Source of the DNA: Chryseolinea sp.
GTDB lineage: Bacteria; Bacteroidota; Bacteroidia; Cytophagales; Cyclobacteriaceae
Assembly: GCA_025923195.1 (NCBI GenBank)
Contig: JAICGJ010000017.1
Coordinates: 1 to 50,565 of the forward strand
Direction of reading: 5' to 3'
DNA: 50,565 nucleotides
Shown piece after piece: positions 37,898-47,211 of this stretch. Position 1 is the stretch's first letter; each line of letters starts with the position of its first letter. The position numbers and the translations under genes are program-made. Below the pieces are notes generated by a model. The model saw nothing but the letters and a program-made list of their open reading frames with translations. It had not been told where the DNA came from and searched no databases.

Positions 37898-39571
37898 TTA
37901 CTTGTACATGGGATCATTACCCTCATAGCGCAGGTAACTAAATGATGCATTGTTCGAAGTTGGTTTTCCTGAGGATGTCGCATACATGCCAAACACGCAA
38001 CCAATAAATCCTCCGGCTACTTGCGTACTGAGAAATTTTCCATCGACGCCCTCTTTCATTAGAACCCAGTCGTAAGGTTTCGTGGCATAATAGAAATCAT
38101 AGTTTTCGCCTTTCGCATCTATCCGCATATAAAGTTGCTCTACCGCGCTCACCAGGGGAACTTGAGTAATAAGGGTCATGGTGTTTTCGGCATTGCCAGC
38201 AAAGAGCTGCACCACCGGTTTATCCTGATCCACTGATTGACATAAGTAATAAAAATGTTTTTCGTCCTGGAAGATTATTAAACCTGCCTTTTCATCACCC
38301 GATGTCGCGGAGAAGCTTAGCGCTGTTTCGGCACTGCAATAAATATGTTGCTGACGTTTACCGATGAAGGAAGGATTGCCTAACTCCATACAAGTCTCTG
38401 GTTTTAATTTCAAAGTGAGCCCCTTCTTTTTACTAAGACTAAAGGAACTGCTGTCACAAGTTCGTAGGAAAAGCAGTGCTGGGTCAAGCTCCTTTTCAAA
38501 TGTGATGGTGTAACCAAAGTTTCCACTCTGAGGGCGGGCATTGTTCTGCTTTACCTCCTTGAAATTGGCCGAGTATGTATACTTTAATTCTTTGCTGTCG
38601 GGACTCGCGACAGGCCATCCTTCTTTCCACTCCACGGGTGTTATAAATGTTTCTCGTCCAGTATTGTAATAGTTGTCTTTGTAGGGACGCACTGCAAGAA
38701 ATATAGCATATGTTCTTCCGTCGGGTCCTTCCACAAGTTGCGCATGCCCGGCTGAGGTAATCGGATCCTTCCGGTCAGGCGGCAAATCGCGTTGCGTGAG
38801 TATTGGATTATTTCCGTACGGATCGTAAGGTCCCCAGACGGATTTACTGCGCAGTACGACTTCTGAGTGATTAACCGATGTGCCGCCTTCCGCAGCATAT
38901 AAATAATACCAACCATCCTTTTTCAAAATATGCGGTGCTTCGATCCACACCGGCTTCTTGCTTATGTCAACGCCTCCATTCACAAGAATTTCTTCGTTTC
39001 CTACAACTTTTTTTGCTGCAGGATCAAACTCATACATGCGGATTGTACGGTGACCTGAGTATTGTGGCTTGTTGTCAGGCGCATCGCTATTGTACAGTAT
39101 GTACGCCTTATCTCCATCAAAAAATAGAGAGGGATCTATTCCTCTTACCTCCGGAATAAAAATAGGATCGCTCCACGGACCTGCTGGATCTTTCGAAGTT
39201 ACTACAAAGTTCCCGCCTTTGTCGATCAGTGTGCAGGTAACGTAGTACGTGCCGTTGTGATAATCTATCGCGGGCGCAAACAATCCCCTGGTCATCCGAT
39301 GCCCCATAAAATTCATTTGGGAAGGCCGGCTGATCACGTTGCCGATCTGCTTCCAGTTCTTTAGATCCTTGCTATGAAAAACAGGGATTCCCGGAAAGTA
39401 AGCAAATGTTGAATTGATGAGATAATAGTCAGTTCCAACTTTCAATACACTGGGATCCGGATAAAATCCGGAAAGAATTGGATTTACCAGCGTAATAGGT
39501 TGTGCCAGCACGATACAGACAGAACTAAACCACATGCAGAGAAATGAACAAAAAGTAGTTCGACAATTCAT
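37898..39571 (-). CDS. Glycoside hydrolase family 43 (beta-xylosidase / alpha-L-arabinofuranosidase)
   Basis: 557 residues: a signal peptide, a five-bladed propeller catalytic domain (about 28-330) and a C-terminal beta-sandwich (about 350-550) as in XynB-type GH43 enzymes. The catalytic triad is visible: base Asp39 in 'NPILSGFYPDPSVLKVGTDY', pKa modulator Asp146 in 'RGIDPSLFF', and acid Glu211 in 'VWIEAPHIL'. The 'GFYPDPS' start is typical of xylosidase or bifunctional xylosidase/arabinofuranosidase subfamilies. It lies 8 bp downstream of the GH95 gene. The product would be xylose or arabinose released from xylo-oligosaccharides. Confidence 0.92.
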   Translation of the reverse strand: MNCRTTFCSFLCMWFSSVCIVLAQPITLVNPILSGFYPDPSVLKVGTDYYLINSTFAYFPGIPVFHSKDLKNWKQIGNVISRPSQMNFMGHRMTRGLFAPAIDYHNGTYYVTCTLIDKGGNFVVTSKDPAGPWSDPIFIPEVRGIDPSLFFDGDKAYILYNSDAPDNKPQYSGHRTIRMYEFDPAAKKVVGNEEILVNGGVDISKKPVWIEAPHILKKDGWYYLYAAEGGTSVNHSEVVLRSKSVWGPYDPYGNNPILTQRDLPPDRKDPITSAGHAQLVEGPDGRTYAIFLAVRPYKDNYYNTGRETFITPVEWKEGWPVASPDSKELKYTYSANFKEVKQNNARPQSGNFGYTITFEKELDPALLFLRTCDSSSFSLSKKKGLTLKLKPETCMELGNPSFIGKRQQHIYCSAETALSFSATSGDEKAGLIIFQDEKHFYYLCQSVDQDKPVVQLFAGNAENTMTLITQVPLVSAVEQLYMRIDAKGENYDFYYATKPYDWVLMKEGVDGKFLSTQVAGGFIGCVFGMYATSSGKPTSNNASFSYLRYEGNDPMYK

Positions 39572-39579
39572 ATAATAAC

Positions 39580-42042
39580 TTATTTTGATAAAATCAGCTC
39601 ATACTGTTTACCGCTCTGCGTTGGCAGATCGTAAACGAGGGTATTCTTCAGCTGGGGCAAAACCACTATTGCCTGGGGTGCAATCACAACCCTTTGAATT
39701 TCGTCCAGCTGATAAAATGGGTTTGGATTAACACCCGACGCTTCTTTCAATCCACTACCCGTTGCCAGCTTCAACCCATTAGGTACACGCAATCGAAGGT
39801 TCCCACCGAGCATTGATTTGAGTACCACGCGTGCAACCTTTGATTCTTTCCATTGCAATTCAACGATTTCAAAGCCACCTTTAGCACGTAATCCACTCAC
39901 GCTTCCCGACGGCCACACTTCGGGTAACGCAGGCAGTAGATGAAGACCGTCATCTGCGCTTTGCATCAACATTTCGGTGATCCCTGACGTGCAACCAAAA
40001 TTTCCATCAATCTGAAACGGAGGATGAGCGTCAAAAAGGTTGTTGTAGGTACCTCCACCTCCCTCGTTGGTTCCCACCGGCGTAAGTTGATCCTGAATTA
40101 ACTTGTAAGCATGGTTACCATCCAGCATTCTCGCCCACCAATTTACTTTCCAGCCCATACTCCATCCGGTAGACACGTCTCCGCGTTGCATTAATGTGTT
40201 CTTTGCGGCGCTATACAATTCCGGTGTCCGGTATGGAGAAATCTGATTGGAAGGAAACAATCCATACAGATGAGAAATGTGCCGATGATTATCCTTCGGA
40301 TCATCCACATCGTCCAGCCATTCCTGTAATTGCCCATGCTGTCCGATGTGCATGGGCGGTAATTTATTACGCATTTCTCGTAACGTGTCGACAAACGAAG
40401 CATCTCTATTAAGAATCCCTGCAGCGCGGATCACCGAACTAAACACATCAAATACAATCTGGTTGGTCATTGTTGTACCCGCATCCATCGAAGAACCCTG
40501 ATGCGCTTTTGGTGCGTTTTCCGGTGACATATCCGGGTTGACAACGAGCCAGAGACGAGTTGGGTGCTCCACGAGAAAATCAACAAAAAACATCGCCGCA
40601 CCTTTCAAAGCAGGATACACCGATGCGAGGTAAGTCTTGTCGCCATTGTACAAATAGTGTTCCCATAGATGCTGGCTAGTCCAGCCGCCACCTGCATTCC
40701 ACGCTCCCCAAAATGCACCGTCAACTGCGCCATTAATGCGCCATATGTCCGTATTATGATGCGCCATCCAACCTCGTGCGCCGTACATTACCCTAGCCGT
40801 TTCTTTTCCTGTTTCCGCTAATTCCATTACCATTTTCAAAAAAGGTTCATGCAGCTCAGCTAGATTTGTTTTTTCCGCTGGCCAGTAGTTCATTTCTGCA
40901 TTGATGTTGATCGTATATTTACTATCCCACGGTGGCTTCATTTTATGATTCCATATTCCCTGCAGGTTAGCGGGCTGACCGCCCGGTTGCGAAGAAGATA
41001 TCAACAAATACCGGCCAAACTGGAAGTACAGTGCCGCGAATTGCGGATCATTAACGTTGGCAAAATTTTTAAGGCGAACATCGGTAGGGAGATTCACTGC
41101 CTCGGTTGTACCAAGATCAAGTTTCACGCGGTTGAAATATTTTTGATACTCTTTTATATGCGCATTTAAAATATTGTCATAAGTTTTTTTGTAAGCTTTG
41201 TCCAAATAAACCGATGCAGCCTTACTTTCATCACCGCTGATGTCGTTGTAGTTATTGAAGTTAGTGGCAATAGAGACATAGATGGTGACCGCGTTGGCGC
41301 CCTTGACCATGAGTGTCGAATCAGTGGATGATAGTGTACCTCCTTCCGGTTTGACGCGGGCTAGTCCTTTGAACCGGATCTTTCCCTCAATACCTTCGTG
41401 ATCGGCAGTAGTGCCAGCGATAGAAACCTCATTTTGATTATTTGTCTTTATGATTGCATTGGACTGAGGCGTAGAAACCGCCAGTGAAAATGTCAGACTC
41501 CCTCGCTTGCTTGCCGTCAGACGCACGATAGCTACACGATCTGTAAACGAAGCCAGCACTTCCCGTGTGTAAGTTACGCCGTCAACCTGATATGAGGTTT
41601 TGGCTACCGCTCTTTCAATATCGAGTTCCCGGTGGTAGTTCGTGAAAGACTCATGCCCTTCAAAAGAAAGTTCCAGATTACCCACCGGCTGAAACATTTG
41701 TCCGTGAGATTTCTTTGAGAGGATTACTTTGTTGGCCAGTTGCTCTGCATCCTTCTGCCTTCCCTCAAAAATCAGCTGGCGTATTTGTGGTAATGCGGCG
41801 AGCGCCTCCGGATTATCATTTCGATTAGGGCTTCCACTCCAAACCGTGTGTTCGTTTAATTGAAGAATTTCTTTCTCCACATTCCCATACACCATTACAC
41901 CTAATCTACCATTACCGATGGGTAATGCATTTTCCCAGGTGGTACCGGAAGGGCTATTGTACCATAGCCGCCATGGCGTGCCCTGCTGGGCAAACCCAAT
42001 TGTTGTAGATATGAAAAAAAATAAGGAGAATAGTCGCATCAT
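39580..42042 (-). CDS. Glycoside hydrolase family 95 (alpha-L-fucosidase / alpha-L-galactosidase)
   Basis: About 820 residues, starting at 42042 where the signal peptide begins ([12 protein letters not shown]; cleavage near 'GFAQQ'). The family start is '[20 protein letters not shown]' and '[20 protein letters not shown]'. The (alpha/alpha)6 barrel contains the Asn-x-Asn region '[20 protein letters not shown]', then 'HHNTDIWR', '[14 protein letters not shown]' and '[17 protein letters not shown]'. GH95 enzymes invert terminal alpha-1,2-linked L-fucose or L-galactose. Inside this xylan-like locus the galactosidase activity reported for Bacteroides GH95 in xylan PULs is plausible, but sequence alone does not settle it. 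Confidence 0.93.
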   Translation of the reverse strand: MMRLFSLFFFISTTIGFAQQGTPWRLWYNSPSGTTWENALPIGNGRLGVMVYGNVEKEILQLNEHTVWSGSPNRNDNPEALAALPQIRQLIFEGRQKDAEQLANKVILSKKSHGQMFQPVGNLELSFEGHESFTNYHRELDIERAVAKTSYQVDGVTYTREVLASFTDRVAIVRLTASKRGSLTFSLAVSTPQSNAIIKTNNQNEVSIAGTTADHEGIEGKIRFKGLARVKPEGGTLSSTDSTLMVKGANAVTIYVSIATNFNNYNDISGDESKAASVYLDKAYKKTYDNILNAHIKEYQKYFNRVKLDLGTTEAVNLPTDVRLKNFANVNDPQFAALYFQFGRYLLISSSQPGGQPANLQGIWNHKMKPPWDSKYTININAEMNYWPAEKTNLAELHEPFLKMVMELAETGKETARVMYGARGWMAHHNTDIWRINGAVDGAFWGAWNAGGGWTSQHLWEHYLYNGDKTYLASVYPALKGAAMFFVDFLVEHPTRLWLVVNPDMSPENAPKAHQGSSMDAGTTMTNQIVFDVFSSVIRAAGILNRDASFVDTLREMRNKLPPMHIGQHGQLQEWLDDVDDPKDNHRHISHLYGLFPSNQISPYRTPELYSAAKNTLMQRGDVSTGWSMGWKVNWWARMLDGNHAYKLIQDQLTPVGTNEGGGGTYNNLFDAHPPFQIDGNFGCTSGITEMLMQSADDGLHLLPALPEVWPSGSVSGLRAKGGFEIVELQWKESKVARVVLKSMLGGNLRLRVPNGLKLATGSGLKEASGVNPNPFYQLDEIQRVVIAPQAIVVLPQLKNTLVYDLPTQSGKQYELILSK

Positions 42043-42068
42043 ACAAAATGTTTTGTTGTTCAGAACCA

Positions 42069-43751
42069 TCACCATGACAATTGTATTAGGGATACACCCT
42101 GTCGCGGCAAATCAAATTTCAATACAGCTTTTCCATCCGCCGCTGCCATCCATTCGGGAGACGTGTACAATTGAAGCTGACCCGACCACTCCAATGCCCT
42201 GTACTGTTCACCGACAACTTCGTGAGGTTTCCCCATCGCTTTCCAGGCTTCAAATGAATTGCTGAATTCGTGGTCAACCCGGTAATGGTGCACCAATACT
42301 TTCTTTTCATTAATGCCGCTGATTGTTAGATCTATTGGCGAAGGGGGGGTCGCAATATTGTCGTCGCGGTAGTTCCATACCATAACTGAAATTGAATGCT
42401 GATCCTTGCTTGCAATAGCGTGAACATCGTTGCCTTTTCTAACACCCTCGGAGATGATATCGTTAACATTCAAGCCGCCATCCGATGCCACTGAAATACG
42501 TTGACCCTTCATCATTCCGAACATCCTGAATACATTCAACACAGGCTTGTCCACGCCATGTGTTGCAAGGTCGCGAAAACCGGCAAACCACTCCTGGTCT
42601 TCGAATTCAAATGACCAGCTTACAACCCCTTTCAGATTGACGTTGTACTGATCCATCAACTGGTAGATACGGGCAAATGATGAAGCAGTGTAACTGGAAT
42701 ACATGGTGCCATTCCGGTAGCCATATTTCGGATCTCTTTTTTCAGAACAGGCTGCGCAGCCCTCCGGGTCACACTCACCCACAATGATGGGAATGTTTTT
42801 CAATTCGGGGAAAGAATTTACGGCTTCAAATCCGCGTTGTATGTCTTTCAATTGTACACCCATATTCATGCGGATGTGACCATCGACAAATTCCGGCGCG
42901 CCTTTGGCATGAAAGCCAATGTATTGTAAAGGCGTTCCGGTTTTCCCTGTAGCATAATTCTTACCGCGTAAGCAATGCTCAATAAAATCGGTAAGATACT
43001 TATATGCCTTGTCACTTCTGGGACTCGTTGTATGTGGCCCGCCAATCGTACATTCGGGACAGGCACGTTTTAAACCATCGGCAGCATAATCATATAGTTT
43101 GCAATACTCTTCGAAGGTGCCCGACCAATATTGTATATCTGGCTCATTCCAGACCTCCCATAACCACGTCAGCACTTCTTCTTTTCCATATCGTTCGATA
43201 GAATGTTTTACCCATTGATAAACCAATTCGCGCCACTTGCTATAATCTTTTGGAGGATAGGTCCAGCCTGTCCATAAATTTCCACCTTTACTCCACGTGT
43301 GTTCATAGGGTTCAGGCTTTGAAGAAAGATCTTTAGGCATGAAACCGATTTCCATCAACGGTTTCATGCCGCGTTCGATGTAGGTATCAATTATGCTGTC
43401 GACAACCGTCCAGTCATAAATTGGTTTTCCTTTCTTGTCTTCCTTATACGCATCGGTGTAACCCCATTTCAGATCAGGGCCCACGCTATTTCCCTTTGAT
43501 GTCAATAGGTTATGCGCTCGAACGTATACAATCGTGGGACTTAGCTGCTGTAACTCTGTCAACAATTTCCGACCGTATTTCCTCGTGGTATAATTGGGTT
43601 CATCATATCCAAAGAATGACCAGAAAGGTTTCATCTCTCCAACCTGTTTCGAAGGGTCTACCTGAATGGATACTTTTCGTTCCTGAGAAAAAACTAACTG
43701 GCAATAGAACATTACGAGTGCGATAATTACAAGATGTCTCATATGATTCAT
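42069..43751 (-). CDS. Glycoside hydrolase family 39-like beta-xylosidase
   Basis: 560 residues with a signal peptide (to about residue 23). A TIM-barrel clan-A glycosidase: acid/base Glu203 in '[20 protein letters not shown]', and the candidate nucleophile Glu326 in '[13 protein letters not shown]'. The 'TIVYVRAHN' strand and the C-terminal beta domain ('[20 protein letters not shown]') match GH39. The Cys-rich segment near the nucleophile (CDPEGCAAC) is unusual for the family and might form a disulphide. It sits between an esterase gene and the GH95 gene in the same direction with short gaps. Confidence 0.82.
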   Translation of the reverse strand: MNHMRHLVIIALVMFYCQLVFSQERKVSIQVDPSKQVGEMKPFWSFFGYDEPNYTTRKYGRKLLTELQQLSPTIVYVRAHNLLTSKGNSVGPDLKWGYTDAYKEDKKGKPIYDWTVVDSIIDTYIERGMKPLMEIGFMPKDLSSKPEPYEHTWSKGGNLWTGWTYPPKDYSKWRELVYQWVKHSIERYGKEEVLTWLWEVWNEPDIQYWSGTFEEYCKLYDYAADGLKRACPECTIGGPHTTSPRSDKAYKYLTDFIEHCLRGKNYATGKTGTPLQYIGFHAKGAPEFVDGHIRMNMGVQLKDIQRGFEAVNSFPELKNIPIIVGECDPEGCAACSEKRDPKYGYRNGTMYSSYTASSFARIYQLMDQYNVNLKGVVSWSFEFEDQEWFAGFRDLATHGVDKPVLNVFRMFGMMKGQRISVASDGGLNVNDIISEGVRKGNDVHAIASKDQHSISVMVWNYRDDNIATPPSPIDLTISGINEKKVLVHHYRVDHEFSNSFEAWKAMGKPHEVVGEQYRALEWSGQLQLYTSPEWMAAADGKAVLKFDLPRQGVSLIQLSW

Positions 43752-43769
43752 ACTTTCAGTTCGAAAAAT

Positions 43770-44843
43770 CTATTTAAATAATTGCGGCAAACTGTTGGCG
43801 AGGAACAGCTTACAATTCATCCAGGTATGGCCGCCGGGCACAATGAATGGCACCAGCTTAAGTTTCTTTTCATTAAACATGGCGATATTCTGTTTCACAC
43901 TTTCGTAGAGAAAATCTTCGGTACCTACGCTGATGGTAAACAACTTCAGCTGTTTGTTCATCGCCGCTGCGTCAGGAGACCAGGTTGAAAAATTCTTTTT
44001 AAATTCATCCGTTCCCGTATAGGGTGCATAGGAACACACATAAGCGAATTTGTCCGGATTCGTTAACCCTATGTTCAGCGTTTGTCCACCACCGACGGAA
44101 AACCCCGCTACCGCTCTGCCTTTGCTCTCTCTAATCACCGGATAGTTTGCTTCTATAAATGGAATGATATCGTTAATGACGTCAGCTGTAAAGTCGGCCA
44201 TAGGCTTAGGCCTCACGTTGCCGTAGGGCATCACAATGATCATGGATACTGCTTTATTTTGCGCAATAAGGTTATCAGCAATCAAATTAGCACGCCCAAC
44301 CTTGGTCCATGTTTCTTCCGTATCAGAGCCACCGTGAATAAGATACAAGACCGGATATTTCATTTTACCATTTGGATTAAATCCCGGCGGGGTATAAACA
44401 AGCAGTGTACGTATACTACCCAATGTTTCCGAATGATAATATTCATAACTGATTTTACCATGAGGCACGCTTTGCAATGAATGGACCAACGGTTTATCGC
44501 CTGGTACATCCACGATACTGCGCTTGAATCGCTCGTTGGCGAAGATGTACGTGTTGTTTGGATCAGCAATTTGAACGCTGTCAACCCAAAAGCTATACGG
44601 ATAAATGTCCGGAGTTACCGGAGGCACGGTAACACTCCAGATCCCCGACGTATCTTTTACCATCTTCACTGGCGCAGATAGAAATTCCCCACTTAGTGTT
44701 ACTTTGCTCGCAGTCCGCGAAAAATACCTGAACGTAATTCGATGATCAGCATGTACATCTGGTGAACTGATCGCTGGCGGCCTTTGTGCTAGCACCTGAA
44801 GCCCTGCGAGGATCAACATCACGGTATAAGAAAATTGTTTCAT
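43770..44843 (-). CDS. E_set plus esterase D-type carbohydrate esterase
   Basis: 357 residues: signal peptide (to 'VLAQ'), an N-terminal E_set immunoglobulin-like domain (about 30-115; 'RITFRYFSRTASKVTLSGEF', 'DIYPYSFWVDSVQIADPNN') and an esterase domain (about 125-357). The triad is Ser249 in 'AGFSVGGGQTL', Asp310 in 'VGTEDFLYE', and His339 in 'PGGHTWMN'. The oxyanion region is 'YLIHGGSDTEETW'. It is a paralogue of the 45812-46972 product and of the second half of the double-domain enzyme. Likely a feruloyl or acetyl-xylan esterase of the CE1 type. Confidence 0.88.
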   Translation of the reverse strand: MKQFSYTVMLILAGLQVLAQRPPAISSPDVHADHRITFRYFSRTASKVTLSGEFLSAPVKMVKDTSGIWSVTVPPVTPDIYPYSFWVDSVQIADPNNTYIFANERFKRSIVDVPGDKPLVHSLQSVPHGKISYEYYHSETLGSIRTLLVYTPPGFNPNGKMKYPVLYLIHGGSDTEETWTKVGRANLIADNLIAQNKAVSMIIVMPYGNVRPKPMADFTADVINDIIPFIEANYPVIRESKGRAVAGFSVGGGQTLNIGLTNPDKFAYVCSYAPYTGTDEFKKNFSTWSPDAAAMNKQLKLFTISVGTEDFLYESVKQNIAMFNEKKLKLVPFIVPGGHTWMNCKLFLANSLPQLFK

Positions 44844-44868
44844 GTTCTCCTGGATTAATTGCCGAACA

Positions 44869-45810
44869 TTATTGTTTAGATTTCTTTATAAAGTCCTCTT
44901 GTGCTTGCAGGCTAAGGGAATTTTCAGTAGGAAAATTCTTTGGCACAGGATACGTTACTTTTCCTTTTGCCAGCCATTCGGTGGCTCTTACCATAGTAGT
45001 CTGATATCCAACACATCGATAGGCCTCCGGATAGGTCTCTCCAACCCACAGGTGACCAAGGCTTGAATTATAAACACGACCCTCGCCATAGGCAACGAGC
45101 CATTCGACCGGCCACGTCCTGTGGGTGCTTGTACTATCATAGGCATAGGACAATACAGTGAGGTTTTCTGCCGGCCCACGAGGAAAATAATAGACTTCCG
45201 TATTCGCTGTTTGCCAACGGTCAGGAAAATTTTGATTGATGGAATGTTTGGTGAAGACCTGAATCAATGCATTGAATCTTTCTCCGTGTCCGGTGCTCTC
45301 TCCTTCTCCCGGCTGATAGCGAATGATTTCCTTGTCCCGGTCAATCTCCAACGCGTAACCAACCGCCGCTGGCCGCCATCCCAAGCCGATCATTTTGTCA
45401 TACTCGGCCCAGTGTGGAAAAGCATTGTTCGCCGAATGAAGAATGTATAGACCGCCCCCACTTGCTACATATTTTTCAAGAGACTTTTCTGCTGGTAAAG
45501 GCCAGCGCAATTCAGGTTGATTTATATTGTTCGTGTTTTGAACAACGACACTGTACTTCGCGAACTCCGGCAGCCAATTGGCACGTTCCGCGCTATCCAT
45601 TGGGATAGTTGAAACATCAACATTAAAGAGACCGCTCTCTTCCAGTATCCACCGGGTAAGCTTAGTGGTTTGTTTCCAATCATGGTTGCTGAATCCGTCG
45701 ACAATCAAAACCGGTATAACTTTATCACTTTGTGCATACAAAGACACCTTCGCAAGCAAAGCGAATGCAATGACAGGCAGCACCATGATTAATTTTGATT
45801 GCATCTTCAA
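44869..45810 (-). CDS. ThuA domain-containing exported protein
   Basis: 313 residues with a signal peptide (cleavage near 'SLYAQ') and a class-I glutamine-amidotransferase-like ThuA fold: 'VIPVLIVDGFSNHDWKQTTK', 'EKYVASGGGLYILHSANNAF', and the C-terminal 'WLVAYGEGRVYNSSLGHLWV'. ThuA proteins are tied to carbohydrate use and often sit with sugar hydrolases; biochemical role is still uncertain. The catalytic Cys of amidotransferases is absent. It lies 1 bp from the upstream esterase gene, so the two are surely co-transcribed. Confidence 0.88.
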   Translation of the reverse strand: MKMQSKLIMVLPVIAFALLAKVSLYAQSDKVIPVLIVDGFSNHDWKQTTKLTRWILEESGLFNVDVSTIPMDSAERANWLPEFAKYSVVVQNTNNINQPELRWPLPAEKSLEKYVASGGGLYILHSANNAFPHWAEYDKMIGLGWRPAAVGYALEIDRDKEIIRYQPGEGESTGHGERFNALIQVFTKHSINQNFPDRWQTANTEVYYFPRGPAENLTVLSYAYDSTSTHRTWPVEWLVAYGEGRVYNSSLGHLWVGETYPEAYRCVGYQTTMVRATEWLAKGKVTYPVPKNFPTENSLSLQAQEDFIKKSKQ

Positions 45811-45811
45811 T

Positions 45812-46972
45812 TCATTTCAGAAAAAGTAGTTGTGCCGTTTCAGCCACGTAGGTCTTCACGTTCATCCACGTATGTCCGCCGGGTGTGATCAGACTTTTGT
45901 AGTTCACATTTTTTGACTTCAGGTAATCCACGAATTCTATTGTGGACTTATAAAGAAAATCTTCCTCCCCCACGCTCACCCAAAGTAACTTCAGTTGATT
46001 ATTGGTGACTTCCGGATTGGCACCAATATGTTTGTAGGCACCTTCCATCTCAGACGTAGACAAATACGCACTGTAGCAACATATCCATGCAAACTTATCC
46101 ATGTTGCCGAAAGCAGTTCGCAGCGTCTGCCCTCCACCACGCGAAAAACCTCCAATGGCGCGGCTGTTCCGATCGCTTATAACCCGGTAATTTTTTTCTA
46201 TGTAGGGCATAACATGGTTCACCAGGTCTGTTTCGAAAAGCTTTGCTCTCTTGATAGCCTCCTCACTATCCCTCGACATCATATCTGACGGTTTAGGCTT
46301 ACCGGTTTGCTCCGCAATTCTTGCCATGGGATTTCCATACGGCATTACGATGATCATGTCCTTTGCCTTTCCTTCCGCAATGAGATTATCCATAATCAGG
46401 TTCGTGCGACCGACTTTAAAAAAGGTTTCCTCGGTATCCGTCGTTCCGCTGATGAGATAGAAAACCGGGTACTTCTTTGAAGGATCTTTATCATATCCCG
46501 GAGGCGTATAAATCACCAGGGATCCCGTTGAGCCTTTAACGGAGGGATAAGATTCATAGGTAATAGTTCCATGTGGTACGTCTTTTAATGCGTGGACTAA
46601 TGGCGTATCGCCCGGAACATCAACCAAGCTTGCCTTGAACCTTTCGTTTGGGAAGAATGAAACATTGGCAGGATCCATCACGGTAACACCATCAACATTA
46701 AAACTGTACGGATAAATATCAGGTTTGATGGGTCCGACCGTCACACTCCAGATGCCGATGGAGTCCATTGTCATTGCGATCGGACCTTTCTCGAATTGTC
46801 CACTGAGTTTAACCACTTTAGCTTGTGGCGCCAGGTAGCGAAAGATCACAGTCTTATCCTGATTAACCTGGGGCGAAACAACGAAAGGTCCACGTGGCGG
46901 CTGACCATGAGCGCAAATCACAATGACCAGCGCAAAAAGAGTGAGCGATGGTGTTTTGACAAGGGAAGTCAT
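45812..46972 (-). CDS. E_set plus esterase D-type carbohydrate esterase
   Basis: 386 residues from the ATG at 46972, which opens the signal peptide; the frame runs to 47011. The E_set domain is at about 35-125, the esterase domain at about 135-386. The triad is Ser277 in 'GGFSRGGGQTL', Asp338 in 'VGEEDFLYK', and His367 in 'PGGHTWMN'. The oxyanion segment reads 'YLISGTTDTEETFF', with Ser where the paralogues have His (HG). An extra loop (about 215-240, 'ARIAEQTGKPKPSDMMSRDS') distinguishes it. It is probably a CE1-like enzyme with its own specificity. Confidence 0.87.
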   Translation of the reverse strand: MTSLVKTPSLTLFALVIVICAHGQPPRGPFVVSPQVNQDKTVIFRYLAPQAKVVKLSGQFEKGPIAMTMDSIGIWSVTVGPIKPDIYPYSFNVDGVTVMDPANVSFFPNERFKASLVDVPGDTPLVHALKDVPHGTITYESYPSVKGSTGSLVIYTPPGYDKDPSKKYPVFYLISGTTDTEETFFKVGRTNLIMDNLIAEGKAKDMIIVMPYGNPMARIAEQTGKPKPSDMMSRDSEEAIKRAKLFETDLVNHVMPYIEKNYRVISDRNSRAIGGFSRGGGQTLRTAFGNMDKFAWICCYSAYLSTSEMEGAYKHIGANPEVTNNQLKLLWVSVGEEDFLYKSTIEFVDYLKSKNVNYKSLITPGGHTWMNVKTYVAETAQLLFLK

Positions 46973-47011
46973 TGTTGATCTATCTTTGATATCTTTTGAC
47001 ATTTGTTTCAA

Positions 47012-47211
47012 AATTTCAGTTAGTTAGTCGTTAAAAGGAAAAAATGGTTAAGCATTTTGCCGTTATCACTCCTAACGGTGATGTTCTTATCCGCTCTCTC
47101 TATTGCACAGGAGTTCCTTTGGGGTAATGAAAGGTGACTGAGCACCAACGCAACAATCGCTGAAAGCATCATGAATTTGTACGCGTTAATCTTTATTGGC
47201 CTCACAAGTGT
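47012..47211 (-). other. Operon spacer with signal-peptide-like short frame and hairpin
   Basis: A 61-codon minus frame (47205-47020) begins 6 bp after the GH43 stop with a signal-like start 'INAYKFMMLSAIVALVLSHL', but continues into sequence with no domain character. It may be the truncated head of a lost gene or a small exported peptide. A perfect 6-bp hairpin (ccgtta / taacgg, 47060-47078) lies inside and could attenuate or stabilise the transcript. Support is weak. Confidence 0.3.
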
